From positions 204,591,326-204,655,325 of the forward strand of contig CM030366.1 in assembly GCA_017893485.1 (NCBI GenBank): 64,000 nt of DNA, read 5' to 3'. The translations under genes were made by a program, and so were the position numbers. The notes beneath the pieces were generated by a model. It had not been told where the DNA came from. It was given only the letters and a program-made list of their open reading frames with translations, and searched no databases. Below, one piece after another: positions 52,580 to 64,000 of this stretch. How positions within the stretch are numbered: the first letter of the stretch is position 1; every line of letters starts with the position of its first letter. This DNA is from Hemerocallis citrina (taxonomy: Eukaryota > Streptophyta > Magnoliopsida > Asparagales > Asphodelaceae).

Positions 52580-53640
52580 AGAACAACAACAACAAAACAT
52601 TTTTCCCAAATAGTTCAGGTCGACTACATGAATCCTAATTTTTCATTCTGCTCAGTTTAGTGGAATATCTTCTGTGAGGCTACAAGCTATTATATCTTTT
52701 CTCATCGTTTCCACCAAAATAAGTTTAGGTCTTCTCCTACCCCTAACTCTACCCTCAGTACTTATCAAATTACTCTTTCTAACGGGGACACTAGTAGGTC
52801 TACGTGTAACATGACGAAACCACTTTAGGTGATTCTCTCCTAATTTATCTTGGATATGAGCTACCTTGATCATGTCTCATATATGCTCATTTCTAATTCT
52901 ATCATTCCTGGTTTACCACACATCTATCTTAGCATCCTCAACTCCGCTACACTGATTTTTTTAGAAATATTGTTTCTTTGTTACTCAACACTCTGCTCCA
53001 TACATCATTGATGGTCTAACAGCCATTCTATAAAATTTTTCCTTCAACTTCAAAGAAATACGTTAGCCACGCAAAACGCCACTGACACTTCTCCACTTAT
53101 GTCACCCTGCTTGGATCCTATGTATAACATCTTCACAAATCTCTCCATCTCTTTGTATAATCGAGCCTAACTATCGAAAGCGGTCTCTCTTAGGTATCTC
53201 TTAACCATCAACTTCACTACAATTCATTTGTGTTCCGAATATCACTAAAATTATACTCTACATACTCTGTTTTAGTTCTGTTTATTCTAAAGCCTCTAGC
53301 TTTCAAAGTTTCTCTCCATAATTCTAATTTAGCATTGATTCCTGCTCTAGCCTCGTCAACTAAGACGACGTCATCGACAAAAAGTATACACCAAAGCACC
53401 TCATCTTGTATTCCTCGCGTCAATTCATCAATAACCAAAGCAAAGAGGTAGGGGCAGGGGCTTAAAGCCGAACTTTGGTGTAAACCTACTGAAACAAGAA
53501 AATTACTAGTATCTCCTGTGGTTGTTCTAATTGTGGTCTTTATCCCTTCATATATATCTTTAATTACCTCAGTATACCCTCAAATATATCTTCTACATAT
53601 GGTTGTCTGGTTGTCTTGAATGTACATATTTATTCACTAT
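52580..53640 (-). mobile_element. RTE-clade LINE, 5'-truncated
   Basis: Minus strand ends in a TTGTTGTTGTTGTT tail (52580-52597 on plus), the simple-repeat tail of plant RTE elements rather than poly(A). 53217-53438 encodes WCILFVDDVVLVDEARAG and LELWRETLKARGFRINRTKT, the RTE reverse transcriptase catalytic box and downstream. 52652-52873 encodes GENHLKWFRHVTRRP, RVRGRRRPKLILVETMRKD, the RTE C-terminus. Frames are broken between. It landed beside the PPR pseudogene. Confidence 0.88.
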
Positions 53641-54002
53641 ACATATAGTAGGGATCTAGAACTTACACATAAGAGGGACATTTTATTTTCTTATTTTATT
53701 TTACTATGAACAGTAAGTATGCATGTCGACTATTAATAAAAGAGGATAAGATCTTTATAATAATATGAATTGTATAATTATTTAATTACCACTGCTCTTA
53801 TATTTAGGTGATTAGGTAATCACTTAATTATCTAATTCAAAAAAAACTAAAACTAAAACTAAAAAACCAAAACTAAAAAGTTATTTACTATCCAGATCAA
53901 GCAAGCCTTATATTTACAAAAGCGTCTCCTACTTTCATGTACCAAAACATTCTAAATAGAAGTAGAAAGAGAAATTACATCTCTAATATCTCTATTATCT
54001 AA
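53641..54002. other. AT-rich stretch, nothing recognised
   Basis: Low-complexity A/T with runs of ACTAAAACTAAAA near 53845-53880. No coding. Confidence 0.6.
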
Positions 54003-54568
54003 TCTCTAATATTATAATAGAAGAGTTGGGGTTGTCATTTACCAACATACAAACTCGTGCGTTGCACGTGCAACTCAAACTCTCCAATTAATTACAATAA
54101 AAATAAACAAATAAAGAAAATCACCTATTTAAAACGTGCAACGCATGTGCAAAATAATTTTATAATATTTTTTTAACACCAAATATACACATATATTACA
54201 CGTACAACTCAAATTTTACTTATAAACACGTGCATTGCACGCAGGGCAGGCCCTGAGTTCCGGGGGCCCGAGGCGAAAGGCCCAAATAATTATTTTTGGG
54301 GCCTCTAATAACAATATATTTTTTTTTACACGCAAAATACGTGTCTATATTTATAAGGGAAATACAAATTTGGGAGCCCCTAAAACTTGTAAAAAAATTC
54401 GGGGGGCTGAGACGGCCGGCCCTGATTGCAAGTACAAATTGTAGCTTTTCTTCAAAATATTTTTCCAAATTACGTGCAACGCACGTCTCACTCCAAAATT
54501 ATTTTTAACACATATATCGTACGTGAAAAATTCTCAAACTCTTATAAAAACGTGCTGAAAAATACTAG
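54003..54568 (+). mobile_element. Candidate small Helitron
   Basis: Begins TCTCTAATATTATAATAG after an A and ends CTAG before a T, the A|T target of Helitrons. The interior repeats CGTGC(G)TTGCACGTGCAA words commonly seen in plant Helitrons. A strong GC hairpin before CTAG is not obvious, which weakens the call. A MITE (54242-54424) sits inside. Confidence 0.4.
54242..54424. mobile_element. hAT-type MITE, 183 bp, second copy
   Basis: Starts CAGGGCAGGCCCTGAG and ends CGGCCGGCCCTG. Octamers ATTGCACG (54234-54241) and ATTGCAAG (54425-54432) form an 8-bp target duplication with one change. The body matches 51873-52079 (GGGGGCCCGAGGCGAAAG, ATTTATAAGGG). Confidence 0.9.
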
Positions 54569-54589
54569 TCCCAATAACCAAATAGATTT

Positions 54590-54823
54590 TGTTGAATGCA
54601 AACCTTAACTAAGTCGTGAGCAGATTTACTGAACGCGTGCTTTCCATAATAAGTGACTGTCAAGGGGACGTTCTCAAGCAGGTTGTGGCAATTATGCCTA
54701 ATCCTCCAAGGTGGAACCAAATCTCTATTATTGATCTTATTGACGAATCATTGACCAATTTGACAAGTTGATTTCGAAAATGATAGGCTAGGAGAATCCC
54801 TAATCTCATTGCATAAGCTTCAG
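54590..54823 (-). pseudogene. RNase H-like (RVT_3) fragment
   Basis: Minus strand reads AEAYAMRLGILLAYHFRNQL, then, after a shift, HNCHNLLENVPLTVTYY and a tail like SAHDLVK. This pattern (AEA.A.R.GL.LA ... L......V....HV.R..N..AD.LAK) is the RVT_3 RNase H domain of plant LINE-derived proteins. The catalytic Asp tract is degraded. It is cut at 54823 by CACTA-3. Confidence 0.6.
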
Positions 54824-55079
54824 CACTACAAAATAAATAAGAATATATGGCGTAAAATCCCCGGCGCTTTGGATTTTCGCCGGGGCATTACCCGGCGCTT
54901 ATTATTAATGCGCCGGCCATTCTAGGTATCCCCGGCGCTGGAAAACGCCGGGGAAAACCCCCCTACCCACGCACTATATTCCCCACTTCCTTCTCTCTTT
55001 TTTCGTTCGCCCCAAATTAGTCGCGCCCTAAAATTTCCCATCCGCGCCTTTCTCCCAAAACCCTAAATCTTTTTTCCTT

Positions 55080-55320
55080 CTTCTTCGATTTCGTTCGCCC
55101 CTTATTTCCTTCTTCTTCGATTTCGTTCGCCCCTTATTTCCTTCTTCTTCGATTTCAATTTCGTTCTCAATCTCCACTTCGTTCTCAATCTCCACTTCGA
55201 TTTCGATTTCGTTCACAATCTCCACTTCGTTCTTCGATTTCGATTTCGATTTCGTTCTCAATCTCCACTTCGTTCTTCGATTTCGATTTCGATTTCGATT
55301 TCGATTTCGTTCTCAATCTG
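55080..55320. repeat. TTCGAT hexamer and related repeats in CACTA-3 leader
   Basis: Repeated TTCTTCGATTTCGTTC, CAATCTCCACTTCGTTC and runs of TTCGAT (five to six in a row at 55275-55308). Minus-strand frames here read as alternating Glu/Ile and are by-products. Confidence 0.85.
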
Positions 55321-56351
55321 CCGCTTGACGCCGTTGGATCTCGTCGCCGCCGCTGTTGGATCGGTGAAGATGGTGAGTTAGTTACTATGCAATCTGCCAC
55401 TATGGTGTGGATTTTTTTTGTTGGTTTGGATCTTGAATTTTGTTGGTTAATGGTGTAGATTTTTGTTGAGCCATTCGTTGAATTTTGTTGTTTTATGGTA
55501 TTGAATAACATGACAGTGATTAATCCCTTTTGTTATCTAACAGATGTGTGCAGGTATTCATCACTCCGAGTAAGAGATACCACGTCGGATTAATTTTGGT
55601 TGTGTAGACTTCTGATACTAACCTGCATTCTTTGGAAGTTTGAAGGTCAGTTTTGAGCATGATGTAGCTCTTTGTGCATTCATGAGTATTTCTACAGTTA
55701 ATTTAATTTTCATTCATATCTATGTGGAGAGAATTCATACTCCATTACGTTATACAAGAAAACTTATCTAATTCATAGCCTTATTTATTTAATAGCAAAT
55801 AAACCTTTGATGTTGTTAATAAAAGATGAAGTGAAAAGTAAGCTAGATATGATGACTGGGGAACCAAGGGCATTGTTTCTGCTTTCGCAGTGGGGACTAT
55901 GATCGCCATATTTAACCTTTCTTGTTTCATAGTTTGCTTTTGACTATGAGACTCTTTTACTTCAATTGCTTCACATTTTGGTGTTTCTTTATTATTACTT
56001 GAATTATTGGATTATTAGTTTTAAATTGCTATATTATATTCTTGGCTTTAAGTAACATCACCCCACTGATCTTGAGTAGATGATACAGGCACAAGTCACA
56101 TGAACTGCTAATCATCCTGGACTAGAAAAGAACTAATTGCAAGACTACAAAAACTAATGTAGAACAAAGTTTTAGGATGAACACTCAGATCAAGTTTTGT
56201 ATTACATCTATGTCAGTTTCTATTTCCCTCTTAGTTCACTATCACACCTACAATGCGAAGTATGAATTTGATTGTTTTCAAAAGCATACCAAACCTTCAT
56301 ATTGACCAAGTGAAATTTAATTTAATTTTCAGATTGAGTGATATTATTGAA

Positions 56352-57966
56352 ATGGATAAAAGTTGGATGAGTAAGTCACGATTATGCAAAGAGTATCGAG
56401 ATGGTGTTAGAGATTTCATTATCTTTGCCAAGCAACATTCTCGTGATCCCAACTTTATCCTTTGTCCATATCGCCGATGCGTAAACTGTCATTTGCTTCC
56501 ATGCTACGAAGTACAAACACATTTGGTGATTAATGGTTTTCTGCAAGGGTACACACTGTGGTTCTGCCATGGAGAGCGTGACACATCGATTCCGGTTGGA
56601 CAAGAATTGTTGGAAGAGGAAAATGAACCCTTAGTGAATGACGACGATAGTCTTGCCGATGAGATGCAAAATCTGGTGCGGGATGCTTTTGGGATTCACA
56701 ACAATCCAATGCACACAAATAGTTCAACAACTCAAGTCCATGATGAACCGACCGAAACTTCGCACACTGATGGGGACGAGGGTGAAGTGGAGGAGGGTAG
56801 GCAAAACTCTGAATTTAACAAAGAATTTGAAGCATTCAGTAAGTTGTTGGAGGATGCTAGTACACCCTTGTATCATGATTGCACCAAATTTTCGAAGTTC
56901 TCATTCATCGTGAGGTTATTTCAGATCAAATGTTTGAATAGTTGGTCTGCCAAATCCTTTACAATGTTACTTAAATTGTTGAATGAAGCATTTCCTGAAA
57001 TTTGTCTCCCAAATTCAGCATATGGAATAAAACAATTCCTTAAATATTTTGATCTGGGGTATGAGAAGATAGTTGCATGTCGATATGATTGTATGTTATT
57101 TAGGGGGGATAAGGAGAGTCTGGAGAACTGTGAAATTTGTGGTACTTCAAAATGGAAAGGTGTTCCGAATGAAGAACAAGATGCAAGTGGTATAGTTAAA
57201 TCAAGGCGGAAAAAGAAGCCAGCAAAACAGATGCGCTACTTTCCTTTGATTCCTAGGCTACAAAGGTTGTTTATGTCATCTAAGACTTCTTCTGATATGA
57301 GATGGCATGCTGAAGGGCGAAAGAATGATGGAATTCTCAGACATCCGGCGGATTCTGCTGCATGGAAAAGTTTTGATGAAAGATATCCTGATTTTGCTGA
57401 AGATACTCGCAACGTGCGACTTGGATTAGCCAGTGATGGTTTTAATCCATTCCGGCAAACGAGTAGTACATACAGCATATGGCCTGTAGTGTTGATACCG
57501 TATAATCTACCGCCTTGGAAGTGTATGAAGCCATCATCATTTATTTTGTCCACAATAGTTCCTGGACCGAAAAAGCCCTGGAAATGATATAGATGTCTAT
57601 CTCCAGCCTTTAATAGATGAGCTGCAACAGTTGTGGGAGGGTGTTCCAACATATGATATAACAACGAAGAAATCATTCCGTCTTCGAGTTGCATTGACTT
57701 GGACAATCAATGATTTTCCTGCGTATGCAAATTTATCCGGTTATAGCACCAAAGGGCGTAATGCATGTCCTTGTTGTGCTGATAAAACTACTTCAAGATG
57801 GCTATATAATGGGAAAAAGTTCTGCTACATGGGTCATAGAAGATGGTTGCCCGACACACACAATTTCAGGACGGAAACTACAACCTTTGATGGGGTTCTA
57901 TCCCTCGCCATGAAACTACCCAGTAATAAGACAAGATTTAAATCATTCCACGAATATGAATTCTAG
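56352..57966 (+). pseudogene. CACTA-3 TNPD-type transposase, frameshifted and truncated
   Basis: Likely start ATG 56352 (MDKSWMSKSRLCKEYRDGV). The first part is the transposase-associated domain with CPYRRCVNCHLL and the VQTHLVINGFLQGYTLWFCHGE tract. An acidic middle follows, then the TNP2 catalytic domain: CEICGTSKWK, MRWHAEGR, LGLASDGFNPF (first catalytic Asp), IWPVVLIPYNLPPW. An extra C near 57580 shifts the frame; 57587-57966 continues with TWTINDFPAYANLSGYSTKG, CPCCADKTTS and GHRRWLP. The rest of TNP2 is missing, so it cannot be active. Family: En/Spm transposase that cuts CACTA ends. Confidence 0.9.
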
Positions 57967-60962
57967 TCCCGGAGTCCACCGCTGACTGTTATAATAGATC
58001 CCACATCGTGCGAATCATCCCGTAAGTGCCCATCTAGCCCCGGTATATGCATATACATTGGAGTACGGCAAAACAAAAACTATCCGCCCGATTACTCAAG
58101 ATCTCGGAATCCACCGCTGACCCGTCCTCATAATCCCATATTTAAAAATATAAAACCCGTTTCCCATAGAGCAACCTCAGTCCGCCGACTGGGTCTATAG
58201 TCCCGGTGAATCGCCGCAGCCAACCCACCGCCCGACTATATAGAGGCAACCCACTTACGTTTACCCATGTTTACTACATCTTCACTTATGTGCCTATTTA
58301 TTCAGCTTAAGACATGAATGTGTTATCATTCCTAGAATCAGTTTTACCTCTTTCCGGACTTGTTCACAAAATACGAGATCGCCCAACTGCAATATCTCAA
58401 AATCAAATCAGAAAAATCTTTCATTCAATATTGCCGATAACCGAGGTCTTACTAATTCTTAATCATAAACTTTCATGTACAAGAAACATGGGTACACATA
58501 CCCTTCAATATCCATATCTTAAACTTAGATTATTCTATCTTCAACTTATTCATAAGTGTCTCAAATCTTATTTTAATACTTTTTATGATTTCTTAATAAC
58601 AATAATTCCTTTTCATAAACAAATTTTCATCCATCATCAATCTCTTTAATAACTTAAGTACAAAATAACAAATTCATATTTCAACATATATCAAGTACTC
58701 TTAATTTGCATAAGTGAATAATCACATCAAGAGAAATTCATTCATATGGATTCTACCAACAAATCTCATTTTTATTAATAATTTATTCTTGTCAAAAACT
58801 CATTTTTCATTTTTCATATTGCTCCTTTTTAGTTTCTCAAAATAATTAACTTGAGAACAAATCTCATTCTATCTCAAAAGCTCTTTTACTTCTCAAGTAT
58901 ACATAGAAAATCTTTAAAACAATTTTAATAAATTCTCCATCACATTTTATAAACACTAGGATTTTCTCCAATTTTTTAATTACATTTTAACTCATTAAAT
59001 CAATTAAAACACCCCCAAAAAAATTAAAAGGTGTGATTGTGGGGTTTCAAACCCGTGAGCACACATGACAGCGCCCAAAGCAAACCCACTAGCCAAAAGT
59101 CCTTTGTAGACTTGTGTCAAATTTGTATGCCGAAATGTACTTAAAACAAGTTTCAGTTTTGGTATTTTAAAAAAAAACAAAATGAATGTAACTATCAAGT
59201 TTCGAACCCAGGATCTCTTTCTACAATGCTCTATATTGCACTGGCTAACCAGTAAGTCCAAGTATATTTTCTATTTAAGAGTTATAATAATATGATTTTA
59301 TAATAATCTGAATTTAATTCTTTTAAACAAACTTGTTAATAACAAATTTTCTATTTTTTTGACTGAGATAAAAAAATGCTAAGCAACAACTTAATTTAAG
59401 AAATATATTTAAAAATAATTTTTCTTTCTTTTTGCATACAAATTTTCATCTTTCCCCAAACCTCGAAACTAAAATCATGTTTAGTAAAACTAGTTCATAT
59501 ACTCTATTATACTAGTTACAATTTGTGAATAAAACAAGCATGTCTCTTAATCAATCATGAATATCTCAAAAGATTTCATTCAAGCAAAAATTGTTTTTTT
59601 TCCAGCCTATGTCGACATAAAAAGTTATATTTTTCTCCATTCTTTTCTTTCTTAATCATCATGTCGAAATATGCCATTCTTTACCAAGTTCTAAAATAAA
59701 ATCACACATTCAACAAAACATACAAATTTTCAAACATTTTTAACATGATTCATATAATCAATTCTTTATTTGAACTCTCTTTTTAAAATAACATGGTAAC
59801 AATTTGTTTACTAATTCTCAACATGAACATTACACATTATGCTAGCATGAATTCTACTTATATCACATTCAATTTATACCACTCAATTTAAATTAATTAG
59901 CATGCAAATCCGACTTTAGAAAGGAAAGAGATCACCCACTAACATAATGTTGATTTATATACTAACATAGCATCTTTCATTACAACCAATGTATAGATTT
60001 GTTCTACTTCATCATATCAAAATAATATACTCATTTATTTTTACTAGCATGCATAGTTCTAAAATTTGAAAGTAGGAGAACACCCACCTTAATTGGAGAA
60101 TGAAAACTACTAAAGAAAAGGACTCCTTCTAGCTCCTAGCTCCACAAGCACTTCCTTGCTCCTAGCAAAGCTTCCTCTCCTAGCAATGGCTTCTCCTCCT
60201 AGCAACTCTTCCAATTTCCCCAACTCCCACAACTCCCAACCTCTCATCTCCCCACTCCTACAAGCCTTAACTCTCTCATCTTGCCCAAAAAAATGGTCCA
60301 AATATATTTGTGTGTGCATGCACACAGGCACAAACAAATATGAACACATTTCTATAACTCTAAATATGTACTATAGTTTGTAACTTGTCATGTAATAGTG
60401 CATGTTTAACTAAAAATGTGATTTTATTAGTGGGCTTGCTACATGAGCTCATTTTTAATTAATTAATTTAGTTATCTAGTGGGCTCCTCTCCTAATGGGT
60501 TAGATTTTAATCTATAGGTTCATGGATCAAAGGAAGGCTAATTAAAATTTTATGCATGCTAAAAATTAGTAAATGAGAACAACAAATTGAGAATAAAAAT
60601 TTTCACGTGCATCATACGTGCAAAAAATCAAAAAATGCATTTTAATCAAAAATAGGGGAAAATGAATTTCCGTTTTATAAAACGAGTTCGAACACATAAA
60701 ATAAATAATCAATACACATAGAAATATCACACTTAGTGATAAAAAAATACGTAATTGATACGTGCATCAAAAACACATAAAAAGCATGTACAATTCAGAG
60801 ATTGAAATGTTATATTTTTATTGACTCAAAATAGTGTAAAAATCAATACGGAAAATATATAAATAGTCGGTAATTAAAATGCATAGTGAAAACACATTAC
60901 AAAATATACGTGTGTAACACACGAGGACAAAATTGTCATTTCCAATTTTGCGGGGTGTTACA
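57967..60962 (-). mobile_element. Long LTR-like region ending TGTAACACCCCG (LTR region 2)
   Basis: At 60962 the minus strand begins TGTAACACCCCGCAAAATTGG, as at 49797. 57967-58240 holds CTCGGAATCCACCGC repeats shared with the TRIM interior; 58255-58310 matches 47150-47210. Mostly AT-rich, no gag or pol. Two tRNA-like tracts lie at 59036-59262. 60110-60260 has repeated GCTAGGAG words. Open frames show no family resemblance. Its left end fuses to CACTA-3. Confidence 0.55.
59036..59262 (-). other. Two tRNA-like (pol III box A/box B) tracts in LTR region 2
   Basis: Minus strand 59262-59185: CTTACTGGTTAGCCAGTGC then, about 40 bases on, CCTGGGTTCGAAACTTG. Minus strand 59100-59036: TTTTGGCTAGTGGGTTTGC then CACGGGTTTGAAACCCC. 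Both have box A- and box B-like motifs in tRNA-like spacing. No tRNA fold or anticodon is evident. Confidence 0.4.
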
Positions 60963-63900
60963 GCCGCACATGGGCCTGGCCGATGCAGTCAACACTGCCA
61001 TTTCATCTCTTTCAGATCTGAGAAGAAAATAGGATAAGGAGTTCTTGCGGGGGCAGTGGATCTATCGTGATCTAGCAGGTCTCTTTCCAGATCTGAGAAG
61101 AGAATAGGATAAGGACTTCATGAGGGGCAACGGATCTATCGTGATCCAGCAGGAATTTTTGAAGAAGATCCTGATCCAAATCAACCTTTCATTTTCTTAT
61201 TGGATGGGTTTTTGGTGTTCTGTGTTTGGGCACAGGAGGAGATCATGGTTGCTAAACTTTCAACTCAGATCCAATTTTTTATTGGACGTTTTTTGGTGCT
61301 TGGTATTTGGACTGTTGGAGCAGATCCAAATTCGGATCCAGTCCAACAGCTACTCTATTAGTTAGAGATTTGCTATTTGGTGTTTGGACTGTTGGATCAT
61401 ATCTAGATCCAGCCAAAAGGAATCAAATCAAGATCTAACTAGTGGAGACAATTCATTGGGTATTATTTTGTATTCCGTATTTGGGGAGAAGACTGGATTT
61501 ATTGCAGCGTACTTCCAATTCAGATCTAAATTAAAGATAAGTTCTTCACCAAATTTAAATTTTTATTTAATTATTTGTTCGAATTTTGTTGCAAAGTGCT
61601 AAAGTTCAAAACCGTATTATGCATTATTTAATTAAACACAAATTTGAATTACTGCTTTAGCTACGTGCTAAGCATCAAATATTTATTTTGATAAATTATA
61701 GGCTTTGACTATAAAACTGTATCTCCAATAAAATTGTTGTGAATTAGATAGTGCTAATAATTTGTTTAATTGGCTAATCTTTAACGATTTGATGAATGTA
61801 GGAACTTCAAAGTTACTTATAAATTGTGTGTATTGGAGACGATGGATTTGCATCACGGTATGAAAAGTCTGCACTACGCAGGCTTCTCCATCGAATTTGG
61901 AAAACACTTCTAACTTGAAGTGTCAGTATGATTTACTCTAATTTTTGTTAGTATTTTCATGTGATGAATGTGTTAACATTTTGTGCGTTTGAACATATGA
62001 TTGAGAGTTTAGATTATAGTTATTCTTGCTTTGGAAAACTAACATGTTTAGGGTTGTTAAGTGTTTTATCATACTATGTGTATAGATATTTTGACAAATC
62101 CACTGTTTGCAGTTTGTGTAAGATTACATATTTGCTTATCTAATAATTAAAAATAAAATAAAAATTGTATAAGATGTATAACAAATGTCTGTAACTTAGG
62201 AAAGAGCATCTCTTAATGTAGGATATGACTCTATTAGTTACGTTTTGTTCTTTCTCGTTCATTGTACTGTGTGTGCAAAATTGAATTATAATATATTAGT
62301 CATTACCTCATTTAGCGTTATGAAGATGATGAAGAACGAATAAAGGAAAGAACTCTTCGCTCAATGTGTTTGAGCAAGTGGACATTGTTAGTACCATTAG
62401 AGAAAGTAAATAATTTTGTAAAATGTGATAGAGTAATTATGTATTAACTCTTATAAAGTGTATATATTGTCAATTGCATGTATAAGTTGAGTTTAACAAA
62501 TGAGACAATTAATAATAATAGTTCTAATTATGTTCTTGAACATAGCATAATTGGCTAGGATTTGAGAACTATATATTCAATTGTTTGTGAGGAAATGTGA
62601 TCTAATTATCAAAACTGTGGGAGAAATGGAGTTAAAAGCTATTGAGTCAAAGCTTTAACATCCAAGCTGTTTTGAAATTTAGAATCACTATGAACTATAT
62701 ATTAAATTATTTGTTCTTGTTAAAACTCATAACTCTGCTAAATGACACTTCATTAAATATGACAAATATGAAAGTTGTGCTCAGATTATGATCACTAGAA
62801 AATCATTTAGTATGGTCTCTAGGAGCACACAACTTCTTGAGTCAATATATTCTGATATTTATGATCTCAGTAGCTTTATGTCTAGATGAGACGATTATTG
62901 GTAACAAGTATTTTATCGCTTTTGTAGATGATTAATATAAGTCTGTCATATATATGAAGAATGAAGCACTTGCTATTCTTAATGAATTAAAAATTATAGT
63001 TAAATGCTGAAAATCAAGGATTCAGATTTGATAGAGCTGGTGAATATGTTTTAACAACTTTAGAGAAGTTTGCATTTGGCATTATCTCTACTGCACTCTA
63101 CTTATAACAGTTAAACGATATTGATAAAAGTTAGAATCAAACACTAAGTGAAATATTGAATTCTATATTATTGATTGTTGTTTGTCTTGTATAATTATGA
63201 GTGATGTTGTGTTGTTAATCATATCTCTAATGTGTTACTACACTTTAAATTGAATACACCTTGTAAATCATGGCATGGAAATACAAATAATTTTTTTAAA
63301 GTGAAAATTTGTGTTGTGATACTTTTGTTAGAGTACATGACCCTAGAAGGCCTAAAGTAGGACCTACAACAAATATTTGTGTGTATTTAGAAAGTACAGA
63401 ATGTAGTTCTGTGGACAAGTGTTGGATCTATCTAATTTGTGTTAGAAGAATCTAGAATTGCAGAGTTCTTTGAGGATGTGTTCATCAAAGATAAATGTAC
63501 GAAATAATCTAGTCCTACAGACACGTTCAATGATCCACAGTTGGAATCAAGAACCAGCCTTACTAACACTTAAAAACCTGAATGACAAATGAGCTAAGAA
63601 GAGTCTTTAGTAGACAATGAGATGATTTTGTGTCATACAATAATACTTTAATTTAGTTTATCTGCCGAAATGGGCTAAAACTATAGTAAGTGGGGTTTTG
63701 TAGAAGAAACTTAATTTTGATTCTTCAATAGCAATTTTAATGCTTTTTAGTAGCTAATAGATTGACTGAGAAAAATGAGGTTGATTTATTTGGAATCTAC
63801 TCACATGTTTGTCATATTACTACAATAAGTATTCTCTTACCCTTACATCTATTGAAAATTTTGTCATTTATAAAGGATATTTAAAAAGTTTTGTACTTGA

Positions 63901-64000
63901 TGTTCTGTACTGAACAGTTTTGTACTGGAAAGTTTTGAACTAATATGTTTAGTGAACAAGATTTAGTAAAATCATTGTATGTTCTTAAAACATGTATAGC
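60963..64000 (+). mobile_element. Very decayed Ty1/copia remnant (copia-4)
   Basis: 61008-61152 is a tandem duplication of about 73 bp (CAGATCTGAGAAGA...ATCTATCGTGATC). 61160-61500 is leader-like DNA with repeated GATCCAGATC and TTTGGTGTTTGGA words, similar in style to 3480-3730 of copia-2. 61500-62750 has no clear coding. 62755-63560 retains integrase traces. The 63560-64000 remainder is AT-rich. Confidence 0.6.
62755..63560 (+). pseudogene. copia-4 integrase traces
   Basis: In shifting frames: SRSTQLLESIYSDIYDLS (usual LLE.IHSDI), GNKYF-like then FVDD, FRFDRAGEYVLTTLEKFAF (usual RFDRGGEY catalytic tract) and VRVHDPRRPKVGPTTNICVY (usual post-integrase tract). Many stops. Only the motif order supports the call. 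Confidence 0.65.

Larger units (their letters stand above)
54824..57966 (+). mobile_element. CACTA element with transposase, 3'-truncated (CACTA-3)
   Basis: Begins CACTACAAAATAAATAAG, close to CACTA-2, then CCCCGGCG hairpins (54860-54955), a CT-rich leader with TTCGAT repeats, non-coding DNA (55380-56250), and a TNPD-type transposase frame. It stops abruptly at about 57966, where LTR region 2 starts. No right end is seen in the window. Confidence 0.88.

Noticed and set aside
55028..55511. Minus-strand Glu/Ile/Lys-rich frames
   Set aside because: They are translations of the TTCGAT and CTCCACTTC repeats of the CACTA-3 leader.
59036..59262. True tRNA genes
   Set aside because: Box-like motifs only; no cloverleaf stems or CCA-end acceptor pairing that I can draw.

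Overview
The window is nuclear DNA of a flowering plant. Evidence: nested plant-type transposons (Ty1/copia, CACTA, hAT, L1 and RTE LINEs, MITEs, TGTAACACC-ended LTR elements), GT-AG introns, a pentatricopeptide-repeat (PPR) gene, a plastid-targeted BolA gene, and captured exons of an auxin-receptor F-box gene and a WAV2-like hydrolase. I cannot name the species. Nearly all of the 64 kb is transposon-derived. Only one complete host gene (BolA, three exons, minus strand) and one probable host gene (PPR, minus strand) stand out.

Layout. 1-3424: decayed copia element on the minus strand, its 5' LTR at 3093-3424. 3425-11024: decayed copia element on the plus strand, split by a 3.5-kb CACTA element (5763-9270, target duplication CCA). 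11025-24266: an array of palindromic MITEs broken by an L1 LINE (12298-14375) and by an ORF1-only LINE (14980-23698, 14-bp target duplication). The second LINE is itself split by a 6.1-kb hAT transposon (17357-23496, 8-bp target duplication) with an uninterrupted three-exon transposase gene and a captured TIR1/AFB exon. 24267-27700: broken hAT element with two further insertions. 30165-45870: the BolA gene. Intron 2 holds a CACTA element carrying WAV2-like exons. Intron 1 holds the PPR gene and an almost intact copia element (39350-44299, target duplication AATAT). 45871-54823: BolA promoter, hAT and LINE remnants, a long LTR-like region, a 60-bp minisatellite split by a small LTR element (50141-51419, target duplication GGCTC), a PPR pseudogene broken by a MITE, an RTE LINE, and a candidate Helitron with a MITE inside. 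54824-57966: CACTA element with a truncated transposase. 57967-60962: second copy of the TGTAACACC-ended LTR region. 60963-64000: very decayed copia remnant.

How the parts relate. The copia, CACTA and hAT insertions in 3425-24266 form a readable nesting order supported by target duplications. The BolA gene has been stretched to about 15.7 kb by insertions, yet its three exons still join in phase with good splice sites. The PPR gene lies in a BolA intron on the same strand, and a second broken copy lies upstream of BolA, so a genomic segment was duplicated. All assignments come from reading motifs and repeat ends by eye; no database search was possible.
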